From: Planctomycetota bacterium | GTDB taxonomy: Bacteria; Planctomycetota; Phycisphaerae; Phycisphaerales; SM1A02 | Direction of reading: 5' to 3' | DNA: 44,337 bases | Assembly: GCA_027622195.1 (NCBI GenBank) | Contig: JAQBZO010000014.1 | Coordinates: forward strand, 1-44,337 | Shown here: positions 34,778 to 42,650 of the stretch, piece by piece | Numbering within the stretch: position 1 is the stretch's first letter | Layout of the letters: each line of letters begins with the position of its first letter | Translations under genes and position numbers: made by a program | The notes under the pieces: generated by a model | The model's database searches: none | What the model was told of the DNA's origin: nothing | The model's input: only the letters and a program-made list of their open reading frames with translations

Positions 34778-34820
34778 CCTCCAAATATGGGCGGCAGACG
34801 CGCCGCGGGGCAACAGTATA
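34778..34820 (-). promoter_or_regulatory. acpP -10 box and Shine-Dalgarno site
   Basis: On the minus strand TATACT (34820-34815) is a near-perfect -10, giving a leader of about 35 bases. The leader carries GGAGG (34782-34778), 5 bases before the GTG start. A -35 matching TTGACA is not seen at 16-18 bases. Confidence 0.6.
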
Positions 34821-34895
34821 AGCGAAAACGGCGTCATACCGAGTCCGCGTGTTCGATACACTCCCTCGCCTGCAGGTGCGGATGAGGAGACAGGA

Positions 34896-35633
34896 ATGAC
34901 CGAACAACGAGTTGCCATCGTAACTGGAGCCAGCCGCGGCATTGGACGAGCCATCGCCGAGCGATTGGCAGAGGACGGCCGATTGGTCGTGGGCGTGGCG
35001 CGCACGGTCGAGGGACTTTCCGCCACTGCCGAAGCAATTGCCGCATCGGGTGGACGATTCGAGGCACATGCATGCGATATCGCTGATTCGTCAGCGGTCA
35101 CCGCATTGATGGACGCCATCGCTGAGAAGCATGGTCGACTCGACATTCTGGTTAACAACGCGGGTCTCACACGCGATGGACTGATTCTGCGTATGTCAGA
35201 CGAAGATTTTGATCTCGTCATTCAGACCAATCTCAAGGGAGTCTTCTCGGCGTGCCGCACCGCTTGCCGGCACATGATGCGAGGCCGATTCGGGCGGATC
35301 TGCAACATGAGCAGCGTTTCAGGCATCTCAGGCAACGCAGGACAAACAAACTACGCAGCCGCCAAGGCGGGCATCATTGGACTCACCAAATCGATCGCGA
35401 AGGAACTCGGTACCAAGGGTGTGACCGCGAACGTGATCGCTCCTGGATTCATCGACACCGACATGACGAGCAAATTGCCGCAGTCCGTCAAGGACATGGC
35501 GATTGCCAGTATTCCCGTGCGTCGATTCGGATCCACCGCTGATATCGCGCAAGCGGTTTCGTATGTGACGAGCGATGGCGCTGGATTCCTCAGCGGACAT
35601 GTGCTGGTCGTCGACGGCGGAATGACGATGTAG
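34896..35633 (+). CDS. fabG: 3-oxoacyl-ACP reductase
   Basis: This 245-residue short-chain dehydrogenase reduces 3-oxoacyl-ACP with NADPH. The nucleotide-binding TGASRGIG (10-17), NNAG (87-90), and the catalytic set Asn112, Ser140, Tyr153 and Lys157 are all visible. A GAGGAG Shine-Dalgarno lies upstream of the ATG. It stands on the plus strand, opposite to all the other fab genes, between acpP and the fabD-side operon. Confidence 0.97.
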   Translation: MTEQRVAIVTGASRGIGRAIAERLAEDGRLVVGVARTVEGLSATAEAIAASGGRFEAHACDIADSSAVTALMDAIAEKHGRLDILVNNAGLTRDGLILRMSDEDFDLVIQTNLKGVFSACRTACRHMMRGRFGRICNMSSVSGISGNAGQTNYAAAKAGIIGLTKSIAKELGTKGVTANVIAPGFIDTDMTSKLPQSVKDMAIASIPVRRFGSTADIAQAVSYVTSDGAGFLSGHVLVVDGGMTM

Positions 35634-35647
35634 CGACCTGTATTGGC

Positions 35648-36457
35648 TTAGGGTTCTTCGCCACCGGGTGCTCCGCTTGGAGCCATCGGATTCGGAGGCC
35701 CACCTGGAGCAATCGGAGCATCCACGGGCTTGCGACGCATCGGCGCGCCACCACTTCCACCGCTGCTCGCCGGCGGAGCATCTGAAGTATCTGCGGCAAC
35801 AGTGCGGTCTTCTTGCACAATCTCAACGATCTCGTCGGGGAGATCAGCGAGTGCCAAAAGCCGTGCAATCAGCTCGTACCACTTTCCAATGGGATCAGCA
35901 CCAGAAAGGTCGTCCATCACATCGGGAGGAGTGATCTCAGCATCGAACTCAGTTTGCGAATCGGTGGCCTCATAAACCCAGAGTCCGCCCTGATCGTCCG
36001 TGGTTGCAAAGGCAAAGATGCCAAGAGCGCAGGGATTGCCCGACGGACTCGTGCCCGTCTTGACTTCGATGAGATCGATGGACTCGGTCGCACTCTTCCA
36101 ACCACCATTCTTGACAATCGCCGCGAGTTCGCGCTTGTCCGAGGTCGACATCAGCTTCGCAGCAGCCTTCTCATCACCCTTCGCGAATGAATCGAAGAAG
36201 AGCAGAACGGCGATGCGTTCCACATCTGTATCTGGAGCATCATCCTCAGCGAGCTGAACCTTCTCGCTGATGCCGAGGCGCTTCATCAAATCCTTGATGG
36301 AGGTGACGGACGGCGGTGGTGGCGGCGGTGGTTCCAACTCGACGACCGGGGCTGGCGGCGGTGGCGGTGGGGCTTCATCTTCTCCGCATCCCGTGAGTGT
36401 GAAGACACTCGCACCCGCGCACAAAAGCAGCGAGGCGATCCATTTGAAATTATGCAT
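35648..36457 (-). CDS. Proline-rich lipoprotein, unknown function
   Basis: This 269-residue protein has a lipoprotein signal (MHNFKWIASLLLCAG, then lipobox LTGC). The mature start is unusual: two runs of six or seven prolines separated by APVVELE. A folded domain of about 160 residues follows, with DVERIAVLLFFDSFAKGDEKAAAKLMS, a helix that resembles NTF2/DUF4878 types. The tail is Gly/Pro/Ala-rich and low-complexity. The proline tracts are encoded by GGN-rich DNA (complement strand) at about 36311-36372. ATG 36457 overlaps the fabD stop by 8 bases. Confidence 0.7.
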   Translation of the reverse strand: MHNFKWIASLLLCAGASVFTLTGCGEDEAPPPPPPAPVVELEPPPPPPPSVTSIKDLMKRLGISEKVQLAEDDAPDTDVERIAVLLFFDSFAKGDEKAAAKLMSTSDKRELAAIVKNGGWKSATESIDLIEVKTGTSPSGNPCALGIFAFATTDDQGGLWVYEATDSQTEFDAEITPPDVMDDLSGADPIGKWYELIARLLALADLPDEIVEIVQEDRTVAADTSDAPPASSGGSGGAPMRRKPVDAPIAPGGPPNPMAPSGAPGGEEP

Positions 36458-37406
36458 TGGTCGTGGAAGGAGCATCATGGCTGAAGACCTCGCAGGTTCG
36501 ATCGATCCGTCGCATCAGTCCCTTGAGCACCGTGCCGGGTGCCATCTCGAGGAAACGAACCTCTGGGAAAACCGCGCGCACTTGCACCAGCATCCGCTGG
36601 CAAGACTCTCCCCATCGTACCGCGCTCGTCAGTTGCGAGACGAGTAATTGCCGAATCGAATCTGGATTCGATCCCTCATGGACCGAAGCCGTCACATTGC
36701 TCCAAACAGGGCAATTCAAGGGGCGAATCGTGGTTTTCGCAAGGGCCATTCGCATTCCATCCGCAGCAGAGGCCATGATCGGACTATGAAATGCGCCGGC
36801 CACCGCGAGGCGAGCTGCCCTGAATCCGCGCGTTGATGCCTCGATCATGGCGCGATCGCACGCATCGGTCGACCCCGACACGACGACTTGACCCGGGCAA
36901 TTCAAGTTGGCGCAGACGAGGATTCCATCCTCTGCAGCGGCGAGACAGAGTTCATTCGCTTGTGCTTCGTCGGCGCCGATGAGGGCAACCATCCCACTCG
37001 ATGTCGACTCGGCTGCCGCCTGCATCAATCGTCCGCGCTCAGCCACGAGTCGAAGTCCATCCTCGAGTGTGAAAGCACCAGCGAGATGAAGTGCGGTGTA
37101 TTCGCCGAGTGAAAGTCCCGCGGTCGCGCAAGGCGCAGAGAACCCAAGTGCACGAGCACAGGCCACGGCGCTGGTGAACAACGCCACTTGGCATATATCC
37201 GTTCGATCGAGCAACTCCTTCGGACCTTCACGGCACACCATTGAAATCGAGCGTCCTTGAGCGACATCGGGCAACTGCACAACCGCATCCGCGATGTCGA
37301 ACACCTCTCGAGCAGCCGCGTTCGAGTCCGACCAAGCCATGCCCATGCCGATGGCTTGAGATCCTTGACCAGGGCAGAGGAGGACGGATGGCGAAACGTT
37401 TGACAT
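36450..37406 (-). CDS. fabD: Malonyl-CoA:ACP transacylase
   Basis: FabD (318 residues) transfers malonyl from CoA to ACP. The nucleophile Ser99 lies in GLSLGEYTAL and the catalytic His207 in AFHSPIM. The N-terminal LLCPGQGSQ matches the family. ATG 37406 is the family-typical start; ATG 37418 and a GTG at 37439 that overlaps the fabH stop (GTGA) are alternatives. The order plsX-fabH-fabD is the usual one. Confidence 0.96.
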   Translation of the reverse strand: MSNVSPSVLLCPGQGSQAIGMGMAWSDSNAAAREVFDIADAVVQLPDVAQGRSISMVCREGPKELLDRTDICQVALFTSAVACARALGFSAPCATAGLSLGEYTALHLAGAFTLEDGLRLVAERGRLMQAAAESTSSGMVALIGADEAQANELCLAAAEDGILVCANLNCPGQVVVSGSTDACDRAMIEASTRGFRAARLAVAGAFHSPIMASAADGMRMALAKTTIRPLNCPVWSNVTASVHEGSNPDSIRQLLVSQLTSAVRWGESCQRMLVQVRAVFPEVRFLEMAPGTVLKGLMRRIDRTCEVFSHDAPSTTNA

Positions 37407-37435
37407 GGTGTGTTCCATCCCGACATCGTGCCGAT

Positions 37436-38446
37436 TCACACGCGCCAGACAGCGCCAGCCCAAGTGAGCCCGCCGCCAAAAGCCACCAGCACGAAGGGCA
37501 TTCCTTTTGTGATTTTTCCGCTGCGCCACAATTCATCGAGGCACACTCCCGCACTCCCTGCACTCATGTTGCCGTAGCGGTCAATGTTGATGTAGACCTT
37601 TTCCGCGGGGAGTCCGAATCGCTCTCTCGCGCTCTCAATGATGCGGATGTTCGATTGATGACAAATGATTTGACTGACATCAGCTGGGGTCAGTTGCGTT
37701 TCGGTGAATGCGCGTTCCATCACTTCGCAGAATTTATGGACGGCGAACTTGTAGACCTCGCGTCCGTTCATCCGCAGGCAACCAAGACGAATTGGATTAT
37801 CGCGGTCAGCATCCGGCACATCCTGATCGCGCCTTGGGATGTACAGATGAGTCTCCCCCGATCCATCACTTCCCATCGTTTGCCATTGGCACCCCAGTTC
37901 AGGATTCTCATCGGCAGCGAGTACTGCTGCACCCGCTCCATCACCGAAGAGAATGCTCAACGAGCGGTCGGCGTAATCCGAGAAGCGGCTCATTTCATCA
38001 ACGCCCACGACGCCAATGCGGCGGAATCGTCCCGATCGAATCATCGATTCAGCGACGATCATCCCGTAGACAAACCCGCTGCACGCTGCGACGAGATCGA
38101 ATCCAGGAACACCATCGGCATCGAGCGCGTGTCCGATGCGACACGCATTGGATGGACAGGTCATCTCGCTACTCACACTCGCAACGATGATGAGGTCGAG
38201 GTCTTTGCCTTCGATTCCAGCGGATTCGAGGGCTCGTGCAAGGGCATCGCGACCGAGTGTGAATGCTCCCTCTGTCGGACCCTTGCAAATGCGTCGCTCG
38301 GAAATGCCAGTGCGCTTGAAGATCCACTCATCCGACGTGTCGACAATTTTTTCAAAATCGTGATTGGTCAGCCGTGCCTCAGGCAGCGCAGATCCAGTCC
38401 CCAGAATGCGAACGCCCACGGGGACAAATGCCTGAGAGACATTCAT
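37436..38446 (-). CDS. fabH: 3-oxoacyl-ACP synthase III
   Basis: FabH (336 residues) starts fatty acid synthesis by condensing acetyl-CoA with malonyl-ACP. The Cys-His-Asn triad is present: Cys122 (AACSGF), His263 (ICHQSN), Asn293 (YGNMSAGS). The early motif WIFKRTGISERRI is typical. It overlaps plsX by 4 bases (ATGA). Confidence 0.97.
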   Translation of the reverse strand: MNVSQAFVPVGVRILGTGSALPEARLTNHDFEKIVDTSDEWIFKRTGISERRICKGPTEGAFTLGRDALARALESAGIEGKDLDLIIVASVSSEMTCPSNACRIGHALDADGVPGFDLVAACSGFVYGMIVAESMIRSGRFRRIGVVGVDEMSRFSDYADRSLSILFGDGAGAAVLAADENPELGCQWQTMGSDGSGETHLYIPRRDQDVPDADRDNPIRLGCLRMNGREVYKFAVHKFCEVMERAFTETQLTPADVSQIICHQSNIRIIESARERFGLPAEKVYINIDRYGNMSAGSAGVCLDELWRSGKITKGMPFVLVAFGGGLTWAGAVWRV

Positions 38447-39462
38447 GCTTGGGGTTGCCCACTCGTGGCAAGGCGTCGCACCATTTCATCGTTGATGCCG
38501 CTCGCGACGAACTGCTTCGCACGCACCACCGCATTGGTGATTGTGCGCGCCACGCTGGATCCGTGGGAAATCAAGCAGACTCCGTTCACTCCAAGAAGTG
38601 GAGCGCCCCCATACTCGTGGTAGTCGTGCTTCCTGTACAAACTATTGATCACAGGATCGAGGCGCGGGACCAACTGAGGGTCGATCTCCAAGGTTTCGCG
38701 AACCAAGGCCCTGAAAATTCCTGCGGAAAGTCCTTCAGCCAACTTGATCATGACATTGCCGACCACGCCGTCCGTGATGACGACATCGGCTTCGCCGTTG
38801 AAAACGCCGCGACCTTCGACATACCCCGTGAATCGAATATCGCTCTCTCGCTCGAGCAATTCGCGAGCTTCCTTCATCTCGCCCGTTCCCTTGCCAGCTT
38901 CTCCGCCCACATTCATGAGTGCAACGCGCGGCGACTTGATGCCAAGGATTTGCCGCGCATACAAATCACCCATGATTCCGTACTGCGCGAGATGTGCAGG
39001 CTTCGGCTCAATGTTGGCGCCGACATCGATGAGCACAACAGGACCAGCGAATGTCGGAACAGTCACGGCGATGCCGGGTCGAATGACATTGGGAAGTCGA
39101 CGCATGTACATCTGCGCCGCCGCAATGCACGCGCCAGTGTTTCCTGCACTCACCACACCGTCGAGTCGGTCTCCCTTTGCGCCAGGACCTGCCATCCGCG
39201 TCATCACGGTGATCGACGAGTCTTCCTTATTACGAACCGCGTCGACGGGAGATTCATCCATCCCGATGACTTCAGTCGTGAATACCGTGCGAATGCGATC
39301 ATCGCGAATGGCTCGTTCAACGAGCGCGTCCTCGATGCACGATCGATCGCCAATGAGATAGATCTCGTCATCGGCCGCGAGGCGGTCGAGCGCGAGAAAG
39401 CACCCCTTCAAAATTTCGTCAGGAGCGTTGTCGCCCCCCATGACATCGACGCCGATTCGCAC
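38443..39462 (-). CDS. plsX: Phosphate acyltransferase PlsX
   Basis: PlsX (339 residues) makes acyl-phosphate from acyl-ACP, feeding PlsY in phospholipid synthesis. The opening DVMGGDNAP, the SAGNTGA motif, LIDVGAN and the late GAPLLGVNGVCLISHGSS are family hallmarks. It is positioned between rpmF and fabH, the common bacterial order, and overlaps fabH by 4 bases. Confidence 0.97.
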   Translation of the reverse strand: MRIGVDVMGGDNAPDEILKGCFLALDRLAADDEIYLIGDRSCIEDALVERAIRDDRIRTVFTTEVIGMDESPVDAVRNKEDSSITVMTRMAGPGAKGDRLDGVVSAGNTGACIAAAQMYMRRLPNVIRPGIAVTVPTFAGPVVLIDVGANIEPKPAHLAQYGIMGDLYARQILGIKSPRVALMNVGGEAGKGTGEMKEARELLERESDIRFTGYVEGRGVFNGEADVVITDGVVGNVMIKLAEGLSAGIFRALVRETLEIDPQLVPRLDPVINSLYRKHDYHEYGGAPLLGVNGVCLISHGSSVARTITNAVVRAKQFVASGINDEMVRRLATSGQPQA

Positions 39463-39477
39463 TGGGTGCCTTTCGGG

Positions 39478-39669
39478 TCAAGCCTGGGAGTCGGAACGGA
39501 GTGCCTTGATCTGCAGTCCTGGGCGGACATAGCCACAACTTCCACACGCGCAGTGTGGGCGGCGGGCAGACCCGCAGTTGGGGCAGAGGACAGTCTTGAT
39601 TGCGCTAATCGCCTGATGGGCACGACGGCGACGCTTACGACCTGGGGAGACGCGAAATGGAGGATTCAT
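39478..39669 (-). CDS. rpmF: 50S ribosomal protein L32
   Basis: L32 (63 residues) begins with MNPPFRVSPGRKRRRRAHQA and carries a four-cysteine zinc-binding set (CPNCG, then CACGSCG). AAGGA lies 8 bases before ATG 39669. It heads the plsX-fab operon on the minus strand; this rpmF-plsX link is conserved in many bacteria. A 5-bp CGCGG/CCGCG stem-loop (39686-39700) sits just upstream of the Shine-Dalgarno site. Confidence 0.95.
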   Translation of the reverse strand: MNPPFRVSPGRKRRRRAHQAISAIKTVLCPNCGSARRPHCACGSCGYVRPGLQIKALRSDSQA

Positions 39670-39814
39670 AGTGTGTTCCTTAGCGCGCGGGGGCTCCGCG
39701 AGTCCGAGTCGTGCAGTGTATCGCCGCGAAGAAGTGTGTGCAAGAACACCACTCATTGTTGTCCGATAATCACTTTTTTCTATCCACCTCTTATGAGCAA
39801 TATCGCCGCATCTG

Positions 39815-39843
39815 TTGTCAAGATGGCTCACTCCCGCTACATT
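39815..39843 (+). promoter_or_regulatory. rpsL promoter with -35 shared by an opposite TTGACA
   Basis: On plus, TTGTCA (39815-39820) and TACATT (39838-39843) are 17 bases apart, a good sigma-70-type pair for rpsL. The same bases read on minus (39821-39816) give a perfect TTGACA, which could serve rpmF, although the minus -10 is weak. A 7-bp hairpin (TCCCCGA/TCGGGGA, 39851-39866) lies in the predicted rpsL leader, and AGGA (39882-39885) is the Shine-Dalgarno site. Confidence 0.6.
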
Positions 39844-39890
39844 GCCCGATTCCCCGATGTCGGGGAGTTTCTCATTGACTTAGGAATCGC

Positions 39891-40280
39891 ATGCCGACCA
39901 TTAATCAGCTCGTTCGGAAGCCACGTCGCGACAAGCCTACTAAGAGCAAGGTTCGTGATTTGGACAAGTGCCCTCAACGCCGCGGCGTTTGCCTTCAGGT
40001 CAAGACGGTGACTCCAAAGAAGCCAAACTCAGCGCTTCGAAAGGTGTGCCGTGTGCGTCTGTCGAACGGACGCGAAGTGACTGCATACATCGGCGGCGAA
40101 GGTCACAATCTGCAAGAGCACTCCATTGTGCTCGTGCGCGGCGGCCGCGTGCGCGATCTTCCCGGTGTTCGTTATCACGTTGTTCGAGGATCGTTGGATT
40201 GCCTCGGCGTCGATGGACGAAAGAAGAGTCGGTCGAAGTACGGCGTCAAGCGTGGTGCCGTCTCAGCGAAGAAGAAGTAA
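39891..40280 (+). CDS. rpsL: 30S ribosomal protein S12
   Basis: S12 (129 residues) sits in the decoding centre and affects accuracy. It is nearly colinear with E. coli S12. Lys43 and Lys44 are present in [11 protein letters not shown] (streptomycin-sensitive form at 43), but position 88 is Arg in GGRVRDLPG, where most bacteria have Lys. The first gene of a short rpsL-rpsG unit, it is preceded by a promoter and AGGA 5 bases before the ATG. Confidence 0.98.
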   Translation: MPTINQLVRKPRRDKPTKSKVRDLDKCPQRRGVCLQVKTVTPKKPNSALRKVCRVRLSNGREVTAYIGGEGHNLQEHSIVLVRGGRVRDLPGVRYHVVRGSLDCLGVDGRKKSRSKYGVKRGAVSAKKK

Positions 40281-40290
40281 CGATTCACCA

Positions 40291-40333
40291 CTGAGTTTCG
40301 GCATGTGCCGAATCTCAGCCCGTTTTGTGTTTT
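40291..40333 (+). terminator. Hairpin with T-rich tail between rpsL and rpsG
   Basis: CTGAG-T-TTCGGC pairs with GCCGAA-T-CTCAG around an ATGT loop, with one T-T mismatch. A TTTT and a second TTTT follow within 15 bases. It looks like a partial terminator or attenuator that would lower rpsG relative to rpsL, or a processing site. Confidence 0.55.
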
Positions 40334-40404
40334 GTGGAGTAGCACTGGCCACTGCCTCGAGATGCCCATCCTCAGGCCAGAGCGAACATTGAAAGGACAC
40401 ACCT

Positions 40405-40899
<495 letters not shown>

Positions 40900-40928
40900 T
40901 CTGCTCAAACGAAACCATTGCGGATAAG

Positions 40929-40959
40929 AGCCTCTCGGGCTGAACGGGAGGCTTTTTTT
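40929..40959 (+). terminator. Intrinsic terminator after rpsG
   Basis: AGCCTCTCG pairs with CGGGAGGCT (one G-T wobble), with a 7-base loop, followed by seven or more T. It ends the rpsL-rpsG transcript. Confidence 0.9.
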
Positions 40960-41000
40960 ATTGGGTTGCGGCGACACGATGTGCCCAGAGAGTGGGGTTC

Positions 41001-41006
41001 TAGAAT
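41001..41006 (+). promoter_or_regulatory. Putative -10 box (TAGAAT), leaderless start
   Basis: TAGAAT is followed by exactly 6 bases (GGAGCG) and GTG 41013. GGAG inside this gap is too close to the start (2 bases) for a normal Shine-Dalgarno. Transcription would start at the G of GTG. No -35 is clear. Confidence 0.5.
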
Positions 41007-41012
41007 GGAGCG

Positions 41013-42092
41013 GTGCAATCCAACCGCTACCACCGACAGACGCTGCTTGAAGGATTCACACCGAGTGCGCAAGAGCGGCTCACCGCTTCGAGCGTCTTGA
41101 TTGCTGGCGTGGGTGCGCTTGGATGCGCATCCGCAGATCTGCTCGCCCGCGCGGGTGTTGGCAGAATCGTGCTCGTCGACCGCGATGTGGTGGAGTTGAC
41201 CAACCTCCAGCGGCAGGTGCTTTATACAGAAGACGATGCCCGTCGATCCCTTCCGAAAGTGGACGCGGCGAAGGAGCGATTAGCGAGCGTCAACAGTTCC
41301 ATTCGTATCGATGCATGGAGCGACCAACTCGATGGCGAGTCGATCGAGAGTTATGCGCGCGGCGTCGATGCGATCGTCGATGGACTCGACAACATGGAAG
41401 GCCGAAACCTCATCAATGAGTGGTGTGTGCGCGAGTCGATTCCCTATTTTTATGCCGCGGCGGTTGGCTGGGAAGGGCGCGCGATGTCGTGCGTTCCAGG
41501 CGGTGCGTGCCTTCGGTGTGTGTATCCCGATGCGCCGTCACCAGGCGTACTTCAGACATGCGATACGGCTGGTGTGTTTGGTCCAGTGGTGGTGCGAGCG
41601 GCCGCGCATGCAGCAGGAGAATGCATCAAGTGGCTTGCGGGGATGCGCGATGCTGTGGATTGTCGACTCATTGCCTTTGATGGACGAACGGGCGTGACAC
41701 GCGCGATTGGTCCGCACGAGAAGGATCCAGAGTGCGTCTGTTGTGCCCAACGAAACTTCGAGTTCTTGAATGCAGGTCGTCAGTCGCGCACGACTGTCTT
41801 GTGTGGACGCGGGAGTGTGCAAGTGTTGCCCGTGGGTGCTGGTGGAAACGAGATACGCGACCGATCACGACTCGTCGACGCACTCAATTATCACGGCACA
41901 TTCTCAGTCGGGCAGGGGGGCACCATCGAGGGAGTGTTGTTTTCAGAAATCGCTGACACGGACTCCGCTGCACGCGCGCATGGAAAGACCACACTTGGAC
42001 TCGTCCTCTTCCCAGATGGGCGGGTGATCGTGCAGGGCACAGTGGATGAGACGCGCGCCCGCAAAATTGTCGCGAAGTACATCGGCGTGTGA
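41013..42092 (+). CDS. ThiF/MoeB/HesA-family adenylyltransferase with C-terminal extension
   Basis: This 359-residue E1-like enzyme activates the C-terminus of a ubiquitin-like sulfur carrier (ThiS, MoaD type) with ATP. The Rossmann part shows GVGALGCASADLLARAGVG, DRDVVELTNLQRQVLY, the DGLDNMEGR motif and two Cys pairs for zinc (CLRC and CVCC). The last 105 residues (TVLCGRGSVQVLP, LVDALNYHGTF, LVLFPDGRVIVQGT) form an extra domain seen in some planctomycete and archaeal relatives, in the place where MoeB has a rhodanese. No sulfur carrier gene is adjacent. The start is GTG 41013. Confidence 0.9.
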   Translation: MQSNRYHRQTLLEGFTPSAQERLTASSVLIAGVGALGCASADLLARAGVGRIVLVDRDVVELTNLQRQVLYTEDDARRSLPKVDAAKERLASVNSSIRIDAWSDQLDGESIESYARGVDAIVDGLDNMEGRNLINEWCVRESIPYFYAAAVGWEGRAMSCVPGGACLRCVYPDAPSPGVLQTCDTAGVFGPVVVRAAAHAAGECIKWLAGMRDAVDCRLIAFDGRTGVTRAIGPHEKDPECVCCAQRNFEFLNAGRQSRTTVLCGRGSVQVLPVGAGGNEIRDRSRLVDALNYHGTFSVGQGGTIEGVLFSEIADTDSAARAHGKTTLGLVLFPDGRVIVQGTVDETRARKIVAKYIGV

Positions 42093-42116
42093 AGAGAAGT
42101 CCCTGTGATCGGGGGG

Positions 42117-42122
42117 TACGAT
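42117..42122 (+). promoter_or_regulatory. Putative -10 box (TACGAT), leaderless start
   Basis: TACGAT is followed by exactly 6 bases (TCGCTC) and ATG 42129. There is no Shine-Dalgarno site. It fits the same layout as the thiF-like, folC and pseudopilin starts. Confidence 0.5.
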
Positions 42123-42128
42123 TCGCTC

Positions 42129-42650
42129 ATGACGATTACCGCTCCCAATGTTGAGATCACGAAGGGGTGCATCCTCCAGCCGATGGCGCTCACAATGGGC
42201 TACGGAGAATTGCTTGCAAAGGACATTACCGATGCGCAGTTCGCGCAACTCACAGTGAAGGGAATGAACCACGCAGCGTTTCAGTATGGACACCTCGCTG
42301 TCTACCCCGCGCGCATTGCAACACTCTTGGGTTGTGACGGGGCGATTGCCGCGCCCGCTGGATACGAAGCGATGTACGCGCAGGGTTGTCCATGCATTGA
42401 TGATCCAGCGAGGTATCACCCACGCGAAGAGATCCTTCACCATTGGCGCAGTGGATACGCCGAGGTCGCTGCACTGATCGCCGACGCGCCCCTCTCGCGA
42501 TTCGAGCAAGCCAACCCAATTGAACGGATGCGCGAGCGATTTCCATTGGCTGGAATGGCAGTCTCTTTCTTGTGCAACAACCATCAGATGATGCATCTTG
42601 GAGGAGTGAGTACATGGCGTCGCACCATCGGACTTGGGAGCGCGATGTGA
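42129..42650 (+). CDS. DinB-fold protein
   Basis: This 173-residue protein has a DinB four-helix bundle: MNHAAFQYGHLAVYPARIATLLG early (His ligand), a middle HPREEILHHWRSGYAEVAALI, and the final HQMMHLGGVSTWRRTIGLG with the conserved His and Arg pair. DinB-fold proteins bind a metal with three His and include thiol S-transferases; the substrate is unknown. ATG 42129 is chosen over an upstream ATG because it follows the TACGAT box. The stop overlaps the next start (TGATG). Confidence 0.85.
   Translation: MTITAPNVEITKGCILQPMALTMGYGELLAKDITDAQFAQLTVKGMNHAAFQYGHLAVYPARIATLLGCDGAIAAPAGYEAMYAQGCPCIDDPARYHPREEILHHWRSGYAEVAALIADAPLSRFEQANPIERMRERFPLAGMAVSFLCNNHQMMHLGGVSTWRRTIGLGSAM

Noticed and set aside
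34773-35069. Upstream extension of the acpP reading frame
   Set aside because: A GGAGG site fixes the start at GTG 34772, and the extension overlaps fabG on the other strand and is not ACP-like.
37241-40011. Two long plus-strand frames (460 and 545 codons) across fabD, fabH, plsX and rpmF
   Set aside because: They are antisense to well-recognised genes and their translations show no domain and abnormal composition (many His, Arg, Ser).
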